From CANKJK01 sp040081715 (GTDB lineage Bacteria > Acidobacteriota > Vicinamibacteria > Vicinamibacterales > UBA2999), in the NCBI GenBank assembly GCA_040081715.1, contig JBEBFY010000012.1, forward strand, positions 1-64,000: a DNA stretch of 64,000 bases, given 5' to 3'. Shown here piece after piece: positions 18,355 through 26,519 of this stretch; position 1 is the stretch's first letter; every line of letters begins with the position of its first letter. The position numbers and the translations under genes were made by a program. The notes below the pieces were generated by a model. That model was not told the DNA's origin. It was given only the letters and a program-made list of their open reading frames with translations, and searched no databases.

Positions 18355-19795
18355 GCCAACCGGATTCATCGAGATTCAGCGGCAGAAGCATCCGTCGCGG
18401 CCGGTGGCCGAGCGGGTGAAGGACTGGAAGGAAACGACGCTCCCGTACGCGCGGGCGGACCTGGAGGCGCAGGGCGCGCGCTGCATGGACTGCGGCATTC
18501 CGTTCTGTCATCAGGGGTGCCCGCTCGGCAACCTGATTCCCGACTGGAACGACCTGGTGTACCGCGACCGGTGGCAGGGTGCGCTGGACCGGCTGCATGC
18601 CACGAACAACTTTCCGGAGTTCACGGGCCGGCTGTGCCCGGCGCCGTGCGAGGGCGCCTGCGTGGTGGGCATCAACGGCGATCCGGTCACGATCAAAGCC
18701 GTCGAGGAAGCCATCATCGAGCAGGGGTTCGCGGATGGCCGTGTGACGGCGACGCCGCCAACCTTCCGGACGCGGAAGTCGGTGGCCATCGTCGGCTCGG
18801 GTCCGGCGGGCCTGGCCGCCGCGGACCAGTTGAACCGTGCCGGCCATGACGTCACGGTGTTCGAGAAGGCCGACCGGATCGGTGGCCTGATGCGCTACGG
18901 CATCCCCGAGTTCAAGATGGAGAAGGCCGTGCTCGACCGCCGGCTCGCGCTGATGGAGGCGGAGGGCGTGGTCTTTCGGCCCGGCGTGCACGTGGGCCAG
19001 GACGTATCGCTCTCACGGCTCCAGCAGGACTTCGGTGCCGTGCTGCTGGCCGGCGGGGCGGGCGCGCCTCGCGACCTGAAGGTGCCGGGACGCGAGCTGG
19101 CCGGCATCCACTTCGCGATGGAGTACCTGACGCTCTCGAACCAGCGCTGCGCGGGCGACGCGATTCCCGACGAGCGGTTCATCTCGGCGGCCGGCCGGCA
19201 CGTGGTCATCATCGGTGGTGGTGACACGGGCGCGGATTGCCTGGGCACGGCCACCCGGCAGGGTGCGGCATCGGTGCACCAGCTCGAGCTATTGCCGCGG
19301 CCCCCGGACACGCGCGCGGCCGACAATCCCTGGCCGCAGTGGCCGAACGTCTACCGTGTGTCGCCGGCTCATGAAGAAGGCGGGGATCGCCTCTACGCCG
19401 TCTCGACCGAGCGGTTCGTGGGCAATGCCGCCGGCCACGTCACCGCGCTGCAGGCGGTCACGGTGGCCGTGACGCGCACGGATGGCCGGATGGCCGTGAC
19501 GCCCGTGCCGGGCTCAGCCTTCGAGATCAAGGCCGACCTGGTGCTGCTGGCCATGGGGTTTGTCGGGCCGGAGCGTGGGCCCCTCTTTGACGAACTCGGC
19601 GTCGGGCTGACAGAACGCGGCACGGTGAAGCGGGACGAACGGTGGATGACCAACGTGCCGGGCGTGTTCACGGCTGGAGACATGCAGCGTGGCCAGTCCC
19701 TCATCGTGTGGGCCATTGCCGAAGGCCGGAGCGCCGCACGGGGCATCGACGCCTATCTGATGGGTGAGTCGAAGCTGCCGGCCCCGTTGGACTAG
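18347..19795 (+). CDS. gltD: glutamate synthase small subunit
   Basis: The 482-residue small subunit passes NADPH electrons to GltB. It has N-terminal iron-sulfur cysteines (CMDCGIPFCHQGC and CPAPCEGAC), an FAD-binding motif VGSGPAGLAAADQL near residue 150, an NADPH motif IIGGGDTGADCLGTA near residue 290, and a C-terminal FAD motif TAGDMQRGQSLIVWAI. The length is usual for the family. The ATG lies inside the end of gltB (8-base overlap). No sign of damage. Confidence 0.97.
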   Translation: MGKPTGFIEIQRQKHPSRPVAERVKDWKETTLPYARADLEAQGARCMDCGIPFCHQGCPLGNLIPDWNDLVYRDRWQGALDRLHATNNFPEFTGRLCPAPCEGACVVGINGDPVTIKAVEEAIIEQGFADGRVTATPPTFRTRKSVAIVGSGPAGLAAADQLNRAGHDVTVFEKADRIGGLMRYGIPEFKMEKAVLDRRLALMEAEGVVFRPGVHVGQDVSLSRLQQDFGAVLLAGGAGAPRDLKVPGRELAGIHFAMEYLTLSNQRCAGDAIPDERFISAAGRHVVIIGGGDTGADCLGTATRQGAASVHQLELLPRPPDTRAADNPWPQWPNVYRVSPAHEEGGDRLYAVSTERFVGNAAGHVTALQAVTVAVTRTDGRMAVTPVPGSAFEIKADLVLLAMGFVGPERGPLFDELGVGLTERGTVKRDERWMTNVPGVFTAGDMQRGQSLIVWAIAEGRSAARGIDAYLMGESKLPAPLD

Positions 19796-19846
19796 ACGGA
19801 TTCTCCCTAGCCACGACTGGGCTGGTAGCGGATAATTCTTGAGACC

Positions 19847-20788
19847 GTGCGACATCCTTCCCGCCTGATGATGTGCAGACCGTCGGTGAGCCCGGTACTC
19901 GCGTCCGGAGTTCTGCTGGTAGCCGTGACCGCGGCGGGGCTGTCGCTCACTCACGTACCCCTGCAGGCCGCCGCAGCGCAGAGCGAACAGCTGGAGTCCG
20001 GGAAAGCGCTCTTCACCGCCAACTGCAAGATGTGCCACGGCGACGAGGGGACCGGCGGCCGGGCGCCCGCGTTGAGGGGCCCGAGATTCACCATCCCGTT
20101 CATCCGCCGGACCGCTGAGGAAGGCCGCCCGGGCACGATGATGCCCAAGTTCACGCCCCGTCTGAGCCGGGGGCAACTCGACGATCTGGCGGCGTATGTG
20201 GGCTCCCTCCAGGCTCCGCATGGGTCCCCGGCTGTGCCCGATTCGGCCAAGGCCACCCTCTCGGCCAGTGCCGCACCGCGTCAGGCGGACCCCGTACTCA
20301 CCGGCGATCCGACGGCGGGCAAGGGGCTGTTCTTCAACAGTGCCGTGCTCGACAGTTGCCATGTGTGCCACGCCCATGAGGGGCAAGGCGGCCGTGTGGG
20401 GCCGAACCTGACGAGCCGGATGAGCGGCCGTTCGGCCCGCGAGATCTTCCACCGGATCGTCGTGGTGCCGCACCGGTCGATGGACCCGGCTTACGTGCGC
20501 GTCCGGATTACCACCAGGAGCGGCGCGAAGTACGTCGGCATCCGCGCGGAAAGCGGAACCGGTGAGTTCCACTTCTATGACACGGCCTCGCTGCCTCCGG
20601 TGCTGCGGGCGCTCCCGAAGGCAGACGTGGTGTCGGTCGTGCCGCTCACCGGCTCGCCGATGCCCAGCGACTATGCCAGCCGGTTGTCGCTGAAGCAGTT
20701 GCTCGACCTGGTGGCGTTCCTCAAGGCCGGATCGGCCCCCGTCTCACTGGCGGATGTCCTCGACCTCGGCGGGCGCTCGGGCGGGTAG
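19847..20788 (+). CDS. exported di-heme c-type cytochrome
   Basis: This 313-residue protein has a signal peptide (about residues 18-44, AAAAQ) and two heme motifs, CKMCH (60-64) and CHVCH (171-175), each followed by a cytochrome c-like domain (GDEGTGGRAPALRGP; EGQGGRVGPNLTSRMSGRS). The last third (from about residue 220) has no heme motif. It probably shuttles electrons in the periplasm. The start is a GTG at 19847, with ATGs at 19868 and 19871 as alternatives; the hydrophobic region begins after these, so any would work. It lies between gltD and lysC with no obvious functional link to either. Confidence 0.85.
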   Translation: MRHPSRLMMCRPSVSPVLASGVLLVAVTAAGLSLTHVPLQAAAAQSEQLESGKALFTANCKMCHGDEGTGGRAPALRGPRFTIPFIRRTAEEGRPGTMMPKFTPRLSRGQLDDLAAYVGSLQAPHGSPAVPDSAKATLSASAAPRQADPVLTGDPTAGKGLFFNSAVLDSCHVCHAHEGQGGRVGPNLTSRMSGRSAREIFHRIVVVPHRSMDPAYVRVRITTRSGAKYVGIRAESGTGEFHFYDTASLPPVLRALPKADVVSVVPLTGSPMPSDYASRLSLKQLLDLVAFLKAGSAPVSLADVLDLGGRSGG

Positions 20789-20833
20789 TCTCCGACGGCG
20801 TCGTTCCTCCTCACTGTTTCCAGTCCCCTCCCC

Positions 20834-22246
20834 ATGCGTATCGTGATGAAGTTCGGCGGCACCTCGGTCGGATCCGCGGAGCGGATCGCCCAGGCTGCCA
20901 GGCTAGTGGTCCGCTCGGCCGATGCCGGCCATGACGTGGTCGTCGTTACCTCCGCGATGAGCAAGGTCACCAATCTCCTGATCGACGCCGCGAAGCAGGC
21001 GGCGGTGGGGAAGTGGGATCCCCGGGTCCGTCGCGACCTGGAGAGCCGCCACCTCGAGGTCGCCTCCACGATCATCGGCTCGGACCACGTGCGCCATGCG
21101 GCCGTCAGCCGGCAGCTCACCGACCGGCTCGAAGGGTTCGAGAAGCTCTGTTTCGGATTGTCGATGGTCCGGGACCTCACACCCCGATTGATGGATGCCA
21201 TTTCCGGTATCGGCGAGACGCTCGCGGCGCCGCTTCTCTCGGCGGCCATTGCCGCGACGGGCCGGCCGTCGGAGCCGGTCGATGCCACACAGGTCATCAT
21301 CACGACAGATCAATTCGGCAGCGCCGAGCCGCTGATGGGGGATACCCGCGAACGGGCGGGCGCTCATCTGGTGCCGCTCCTGGCGAAGGGGACGATTCCC
21401 GTCGTCACCGGGTTCATCGGCGCCACAACCGACGGCATCACGACCACGCTCGGCCGTGGCGGGTCCGACTACTCAGCTTCGATCCTCGGGGCGGCCCTCG
21501 ATGCGGATGAAGTCTGGATTTGGACGGATGTCGACGGCGTCATGTCAGCTAATCCGGCCGAGGTGCCTGACGCGCGCACGCTGGCGGATATTTCCTACAG
21601 TGAGGCCTCCGAGCTCGCCTACTACGGCGCGAAGGTGCTGCACTACAAGACGATCCTTCCGGCCTTCCGCCAGCGGATTCCGGTGCGGATTCTCAATAGC
21701 TTCAACCCGGATCACCCAGGCACGCGCGTGAGCGTGGACGGCGACCCGTCCGCACACGGCGTGAAGGCGGTGACCTCGATCCGGCAGGTGACGCTGGTGA
21801 CCATCAGCGGCACGGGGATGCAGGGCATACCCGGGATCGTGGCGAAGGCCTTCGAAGTGGTCGCGGCGCAGCAGGCCGACGTGCTGATGATTTCGCAGGC
21901 CTCCTCGGAAAACAACATCTGCTTCGCCATCACGCAGGTGGCGGCGCCGGCCGTACTGCGGGCGCTGCGCGCCACGCTGGCATCGGAACTGGCGCGCGGG
22001 CACATCGAGGACATCGCCGGTCAGCCGGTGGCGATCGTGGCGGCCATTGGCGACCACATGCGTGGGACACCAGGGATCGCCTCCGGCGTCTTCGTGGCCC
22101 TTTCGACCGCCGGGATCAACGTGATTGCGATTTCGCAGGGATCGTCCGAGCGGAACATCTCGCTCGTCGTGACCGAAGAGGACGCGCCCGGCGCCGTGCT
22201 GGCCATCCACCGGGCCTTCAACCTCGGTCAGGCGCCGAAGGCCTGA
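20834..22246 (+). CDS. lysC: aspartate kinase
   Basis: This enzyme phosphorylates aspartate as the first step to lysine, threonine and methionine. The 470-residue product starts with the kinase motif MKFGGTSVG (residues 5-13), has TSAMSKVTNLL, RGGSDYSASILGAAL and WIWTDVDGVMSANP in the kinase domain (to about residue 300), and two C-terminal ACT-like regulatory segments (VTLVTISGTGMQGIPGI and VAIVAAIGDHMRGTPGI) that normally give feedback control. It is monofunctional: there is no homoserine dehydrogenase part. No lysine riboswitch is seen in the 45 bases upstream. Confidence 0.96.
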   Translation: MRIVMKFGGTSVGSAERIAQAARLVVRSADAGHDVVVVTSAMSKVTNLLIDAAKQAAVGKWDPRVRRDLESRHLEVASTIIGSDHVRHAAVSRQLTDRLEGFEKLCFGLSMVRDLTPRLMDAISGIGETLAAPLLSAAIAATGRPSEPVDATQVIITTDQFGSAEPLMGDTRERAGAHLVPLLAKGTIPVVTGFIGATTDGITTTLGRGGSDYSASILGAALDADEVWIWTDVDGVMSANPAEVPDARTLADISYSEASELAYYGAKVLHYKTILPAFRQRIPVRILNSFNPDHPGTRVSVDGDPSAHGVKAVTSIRQVTLVTISGTGMQGIPGIVAKAFEVVAAQQADVLMISQASSENNICFAITQVAAPAVLRALRATLASELARGHIEDIAGQPVAIVAAIGDHMRGTPGIASGVFVALSTAGINVIAISQGSSERNISLVVTEEDAPGAVLAIHRAFNLGQAPKA

Positions 22247-22347
22247 GTCTGGCTGCCGTGCCCAACGAATGGGACTGAGATGCTGACGAGAGCGTGAGCC
22301 GAGAGGCACCCCTCCAGCCATTTCCGATCACCGGGCTGTCATAGGAC

Positions 22348-23139
22348 GTGGTCGAGTCGTCACAGCCTGAGAGTGACTGGGAGCGGCTGCTCCCTGCGGA
22401 GCGCCATCTTCAAGCGCTCGTGCCAGGAACCGTGCTCGTGGGCGCCATCGCGACCGCCCTTCATGCGCGCCACCGCGTCACTGTCGCCGCCGGGGAGGCG
22501 TGCAAGAAGGATGAGAAGGATGAAGTGCGGGTGTCGTGGAACCGGAAGGGCCAGAAGGGCGCCCCCGGGACACCGGGCGTGAACGGCAAGAGTGTGACAC
22601 TCACCGGGTTCTTCGCGGGGGTTGGGGGTGCCTGCTCGAATGGCGGCGTGACGTTGCTGGATGAAGCCACCAGCCCGACGTATTACCTGTGCGACGGGGC
22701 CAAGGTCGACACGGGCACCACGGCGGGGCCGTGCTGGGGCACGGGGCGCGACGTCGCGTGCGGCAATGGGACGGTGACGGACCAGGAGACGGGTCTGCCG
22801 CGAGTCGGGCGGCTTCCGGATCACGCGCGCGCACCTGCATGTCGCCGAGCAGGTGGTGGGGCTTGCAAAGCAGAACGAGGGGTGGCTGCGCAACACGGCT
22901 GGACGATCGGCCTGGCCGGCGAGGCCACTATTTCGTACGACGCCATCGACCTCACGCTGCCGTCGGCCATCGTGCTCGGCGCGGAAGGGTCCGGGTTGCG
23001 GCGGCTCGTTCGCGAGCGCTGCGATCGTCCGGTGACCATCCCGATGCACGGACAGTTGGACCGCTTGAACGTGTCCGTGGCGGCGGGCATTGTGCTGATC
23101 GAGGCCGTCCGGCGGCGCGGCAATGGGCGCCAGGAGTAA
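22348..23139 (+). pseudogene. chimeric ORF made of unrelated gene fragments
   Basis: The frame is open for 263 codons but the product looks like pieces of different genes. Residues 1-48 resemble the start of a nucleotidyltransferase-like protein (DWERLLPAERHLQ, then VPGTVLVGAIATALHARHR). Residues 66-81 are collagen-like (KGQKGAPGTPGVNG), and residues up to 150 resemble a truncated DUF1566-type segment (CGNGTVTDQETGL). Residues 184-260 match the C-terminus of a SpoU/TrmH RNA 2'-O-methyltransferase (AIVLGAEGSGLRRLVRERC, NVSVAAG). The catalytic N-terminal parts of every family are missing. It is most likely a decayed region whose stops happen to be absent. A short made protein is possible but unlikely to carry any parent function. 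Confidence 0.6.
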
Positions 23140-23166
23140 CCCGATGCACGCACGAGGATCTCGGTA

Positions 23167-24732
23167 GTGGCGCTGATTCGGCGGGCTGCGGTCGTGGTGC
23201 CAATATGCGCCTGCGTGCTGTTCGTGCGGTTCATGTCCACGGAGTATCTCGAGAACGATCACTTTACCTACCTGGCGTTCGCCTATCAGACGACACTCGG
23301 CGATCTGCCTGACGCTGACTACGACGATCCCGGATTTCCGCTGGGGATTGCGCTCTCCGCTCTCGCCATGAAGCTGGGCGGCACGAGTCTGCTGCCGGAG
23401 GTCATGCTGACGTCGTCGATGCTGGCGATCGCCGCCTGTCTCACGTGGCGAGCCGGCCTGATGGCCTCAGGCATGCCGGCGATGGCATTGTTCGTGACAC
23501 TGCTGCAGGTGCTCGTGTATCCGCGGCTGTACGCCTACCCGAAGATCGTGATGACCGCGTGGGGCGCGCTCGCGTTCTTTGCATACAACCGGCGACCGAC
23601 CCGCGCATCGCTCATAGGGCTTGCGCTTTTCACGGAGCTCTCGCTGTTGTTGCGGCACGACCTTGCCGTGTACATCTTCGCGTCCGCGCTCGGCCTGCTG
23701 CTGGCGTGCCACGGCCGCGGTCGCGCCGGTATGATGCGGCTGGCCGAGTACGCGGCGTGGTGCGCGGCTTTCAGCGTCCCATACCTCGTGTATCTGCTGG
23801 TGTTCGGTTTCGGTGCGCACCTCGACTCGTCGGTCGCCTTCAGCACGGCGGAAGCCCGGCGCACTACCCACTGGGACTCGCTGTTGACGGCCGGCTCGTG
23901 GCTCACGGTCACGCTCGTGCTGCTGCCGCTCGTGGCGTGGGCATGGCTGCTGGAGCGCCGGAGGAAGAGCGGCCGATGGGATCCTGAGGCGCCGGCCGTG
24001 GCGGCAACCGCGCTCCTCCTGGCGATCGTCAATGCCGCGCTGCTGCGGGACACGACGCCTTCGCGGCTCGCGGACGTCTTCGGCGCCGCGCCGGTCGTGA
24101 TCGCGTGGGTTGGCGCGCAGGCGATCCGCTGGTGCGCCGCCGTCCGGCCACGCATGCTTCAACTGCTCACAGCGGCGGTGCTGGTGGTTCTCTTCGGCGC
24201 CTTGACGGCGGCAACGTTGCAGCAGGGGACCTTCCGCAGCCGTTTCGCCGAGACGCGGATTGCGCGCGGGTGGGAGGCGATGCGGTCGCAGGCGGAGCGT
24301 CAGTGGGTGGACTACCAAACCTGGCCGCTGGACGAAAGAGCGCAGGGCGCGTGGCTCGGGCCGCTCGTGCGCTACCTCGATCGATGCACGCGCGACGACG
24401 ATCCCGTGCTCATCGCCGGGTACTCTCCGCAGCTCGGGTTTCTGGCGCGGCGGCCCTTTGCCGGGGGGCACCCGTGGATCATGTCCGGCTATTTCGAGAC
24501 CCCCGCCGAACAGCGCCGCATGGCGCAGCGGCTCCGGGCGCGGCCTCCAAGGGTCGTCGTGATTGATCCCAGGGAGGCCACCGACATTCCAAGGCACTGG
24601 CCGGCCATCGCTGACATGCTGGAAGCCTACCGTCCCGCGCAATTGCTCGGGGGTCTGGAAATCCGCACGGCGCCGAGCCTTCCAGAGGACGGCGTCGATG
24701 CCGAAACGGGGTTGCCATGCTTCCGTAAATAG
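23167..24732 (+). CDS. multi-pass membrane protein, GT-C glycosyltransferase-like
   Basis: This 521-residue protein has about nine or ten hydrophobic helices across residues 5-350 and a soluble C-terminal domain (about 360-521) with IAGYSPQLGFLARRPFAGGH. An acidic pair early on (YLENDHFTYL) sits where GT-C glycosyltransferases carry catalytic Asp residues in the first outer loop, so a membrane sugar transferase acting on a lipid-linked donor is plausible. The family is not certain. It starts at GTG 23167, with no strong ribosome site. It follows the fragment-built ORF and precedes a transposase remnant, so it stands alone. Confidence 0.75.
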   Translation: MALIRRAAVVVPICACVLFVRFMSTEYLENDHFTYLAFAYQTTLGDLPDADYDDPGFPLGIALSALAMKLGGTSLLPEVMLTSSMLAIAACLTWRAGLMASGMPAMALFVTLLQVLVYPRLYAYPKIVMTAWGALAFFAYNRRPTRASLIGLALFTELSLLLRHDLAVYIFASALGLLLACHGRGRAGMMRLAEYAAWCAAFSVPYLVYLLVFGFGAHLDSSVAFSTAEARRTTHWDSLLTAGSWLTVTLVLLPLVAWAWLLERRRKSGRWDPEAPAVAATALLLAIVNAALLRDTTPSRLADVFGAAPVVIAWVGAQAIRWCAAVRPRMLQLLTAAVLVVLFGALTAATLQQGTFRSRFAETRIARGWEAMRSQAERQWVDYQTWPLDERAQGAWLGPLVRYLDRCTRDDDPVLIAGYSPQLGFLARRPFAGGHPWIMSGYFETPAEQRRMAQRLRARPPRVVVIDPREATDIPRHWPAIADMLEAYRPAQLLGGLEIRTAPSLPEDGVDAETGLPCFRK

Positions 24733-24934
24733 GCCTGCCGGCCGGGTCCGGATCGTCCAGCCGGCCGATGGCCGTTGGTGCGCCACCGGGCGGGCGCGGG
24801 GCGTTCCATTCGCGGAGGCCCCGGTCGATCGGGGGCAGTCCCGCGCTTGGGAGCACCAGCGACGGAAGCGGGTCCTGCCCGGTGGTCAGGGCCGTGGCAC
24901 CCACAAGCGCGGCCAAGACCGTTGTCATCGTCGC
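24733..24934. other. gap with no recognised gene
   Basis: Between the membrane-protein stop and the transposase remnant I see no supported coding sequence, tRNA or repeat. The open frames here lack ribosome sites and look like GC-driven chance frames. Confidence 0.5.
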
Positions 24935-25165
24935 GTCGTCGAGCAGACGCTGGTCGGGGTGACGACGCGGCAATATGCGCGGAGCTGGGAGCCCATCGGC
25001 GACGAGCTGACCGGCCGCGGCACCAGCAGAGCCCAGTCAGTCGGCGCTTCGTTGTGCAGACCGCGGCACAGGTGGAGCGCTGGCGGTCGCGGTCACGGGC
25101 GGATCTGGATCTGGTCGCGTTGCTGTTCGATGGGCTGCATGTCAGCGACCACTGCCTGCTTGCAG
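24935..25165 (+). pseudogene. IS256-type (Mutator) transposase remnant, frameshifted
   Basis: One frame reads VVEQTLVGVTTRQYARSWEP and then GDELTGRGTS. After a small indel near 25035, the next frame continues SPVSRRFVVQTAAQVERW followed by DLDLVALLFDGLHVSDHCL. Together these match the middle of IS256-family transposases, where the first catalytic Asp lies in the DGxH stretch. The N-terminus and everything after DHCL are missing, so it is not functional. It marks a past insertion next to the aceBA operon. Confidence 0.7.
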
Positions 25166-25197
25166 GACAGCTGCGATCGTCTCCGTCACGCTTTCCC

Positions 25198-25216
25198 GCC
25201 CGCACGAAGTGCGGGC
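25198..25216 (-). terminator. hairpin downstream of aceA, possible terminator
   Basis: GCCCGCAC-GAA-GTGCGGGC is a perfect 8-base inverted repeat about 33 bases beyond the aceA stop. No T-run follows on the minus strand, so termination is only probable. It could instead be an end structure of the neighbouring IS remnant. Confidence 0.35.
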
Positions 25217-25226
25217 AGGGGGTGCT

Positions 25227-25255
25227 GTTCTATCGAAACGTAGTTTCGCTAGAAC
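25227..25255. repeat. 13-base inverted repeat spanning the aceA stop codon
   Basis: Arms GTTCTATCGAAAC (25227-25239) and GTTTCGCTAGAAC (25243-25255) pair at 12 of 13 positions around a three-base loop. The aceA TAG stop (25251-25249) lies in one arm. It may help end or protect the aceBA transcript, or be a recombination scar from the IS remnant next door. Confidence 0.5.
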
Positions 25256-26490
25256 TGGTGAGCCTCGGTCGACCCGGCCAGTGCCAGCGTGGACGAGGCC
25301 CCGCCGGTGACGGTCTCGGTCACCAGGTCGAAGTAGCCGGTGCCCACTTCGCGCTGGTGCTTCGTGGCCGTGTAGCCGTCCTTCTCCGAGCCGAACTCGG
25401 CTTCCTGCAGGCCCACGTACGCGGACATCCCACTCTCGGCGTAGCCCTTGGCCAGGTTGAACATGCTGTAGTTCAGGGCGTGGAAGCCGGCCAGCGTGAC
25501 GAACTGAAACTTGAAGCCCATCAGGCCCAGCTCACGCTGGAAGTTGGCGATCTCCGCGTCGCTCAGCGCCTTCTTCCAGTTGAACGACGGCGAGCAGTTG
25601 TAGGCGAGGAGCTTGCCGGGGAATGCCTCGTGAATACCACGCGCGAACTCGCGGGCCTCGTTGATGTTCGGGACCGAGGTCTCGCACCAGATCATGTCGG
25701 CGTACGGCGCGTAGGAGCGGCCGCGGGCAATGGCGCACTCGATGCCGCCGCGCAGGTGGAAGAAGCCCTCGGGCGTGCGCTCCTTCTTCTCGATGAACGG
25801 CCAGTCCACCGGGTCGGCATCCGACAGCAGCAGCTTCGCGCTGTCCGCGTCCGTCCGGGCCACGAGCACGGTCGGCACGTCCATCACGTCGGCCGCGAGG
25901 CGTGCCGCCACCAGCGTCCGGATGAACTGGCTCGTCGGGATGAGTACCTTGCCGCCGAGGTGGCCGCACTTCTTCTCCGAGGAGAGCTGGTCCTCGAAGT
26001 GGACGCCGGCCGCGCCGGCTTCAATCATCGACTTCATCAGCTCGAACGCGTTCAGCGGGCCACCGAAGCCGGCTTCGGCGTCGGCCACGATCGGCGCGAA
26101 CCAGTCGCGGTCCACGTTGCCTTCGGCGTGCTGGATCTGGTCCGCACGCTGCAGCGCGCGGTTGACGCGGCGTACGACGGTCGGCACGCTGTCGTACGGA
26201 TACAGGCTCTGGTCAGGGTAGGTCTGCCCGGCGGAGTTGGCGTCGGCCGCAACCTGCCAGCCCGAGAGATAGATCGCCTTGAGGCCGCCGCGGACCATCT
26301 GCACGGCCTGGTTGCCGGTCAGGGCGCCAAGCGCGTTGATGTACGGCTCGTTATGCAGGAGTGACCACAGGCGCTCCGCGCCGCGGCGCGCCAGGGTCTG
26401 CTCGATGCGGACGCTGCCGCGGAGCTTGAGTACGGCGTCCTGGGTATACGGGCGCGTCACGCCCGTCCATCGGTTCTGCTGTTCGGCCAT
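25249..26490 (-). CDS. aceA: isocitrate lyase
   Basis: This enzyme splits isocitrate to glyoxylate and succinate, the first step of the glyoxylate bypass. The 413-residue product has the signature KKCGHLGGK at residues 173-181 with catalytic Cys175, the substrate-binding SGWQVAADAN early on, and WCETSVPNINEAREFA and YNCSPSFNWKKAL later. The length is that of the short prokaryotic form. It follows aceB by 29 bases on the same strand, so the pair forms an operon. GAGAAGGA lies upstream of the ATG. The stop codon is part of an inverted repeat. Confidence 0.97.
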   Translation of the reverse strand: MAEQQNRWTGVTRPYTQDAVLKLRGSVRIEQTLARRGAERLWSLLHNEPYINALGALTGNQAVQMVRGGLKAIYLSGWQVAADANSAGQTYPDQSLYPYDSVPTVVRRVNRALQRADQIQHAEGNVDRDWFAPIVADAEAGFGGPLNAFELMKSMIEAGAAGVHFEDQLSSEKKCGHLGGKVLIPTSQFIRTLVAARLAADVMDVPTVLVARTDADSAKLLLSDADPVDWPFIEKKERTPEGFFHLRGGIECAIARGRSYAPYADMIWCETSVPNINEAREFARGIHEAFPGKLLAYNCSPSFNWKKALSDAEIANFQRELGLMGFKFQFVTLAGFHALNYSMFNLAKGYAESGMSAYVGLQEAEFGSEKDGYTATKHQREVGTGYFDLVTETVTGGASSTLALAGSTEAHQF

Positions 26491-26519
26491 TCGTCGATTC
26501 CTTCTCGTGGTAAAGCGGG

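Noticed and set aside
24775..26364. Plus-strand open frame opposite aceA
   Set aside because: Only its first part carries the transposase remnant; the rest is antisense to isocitrate lyase.
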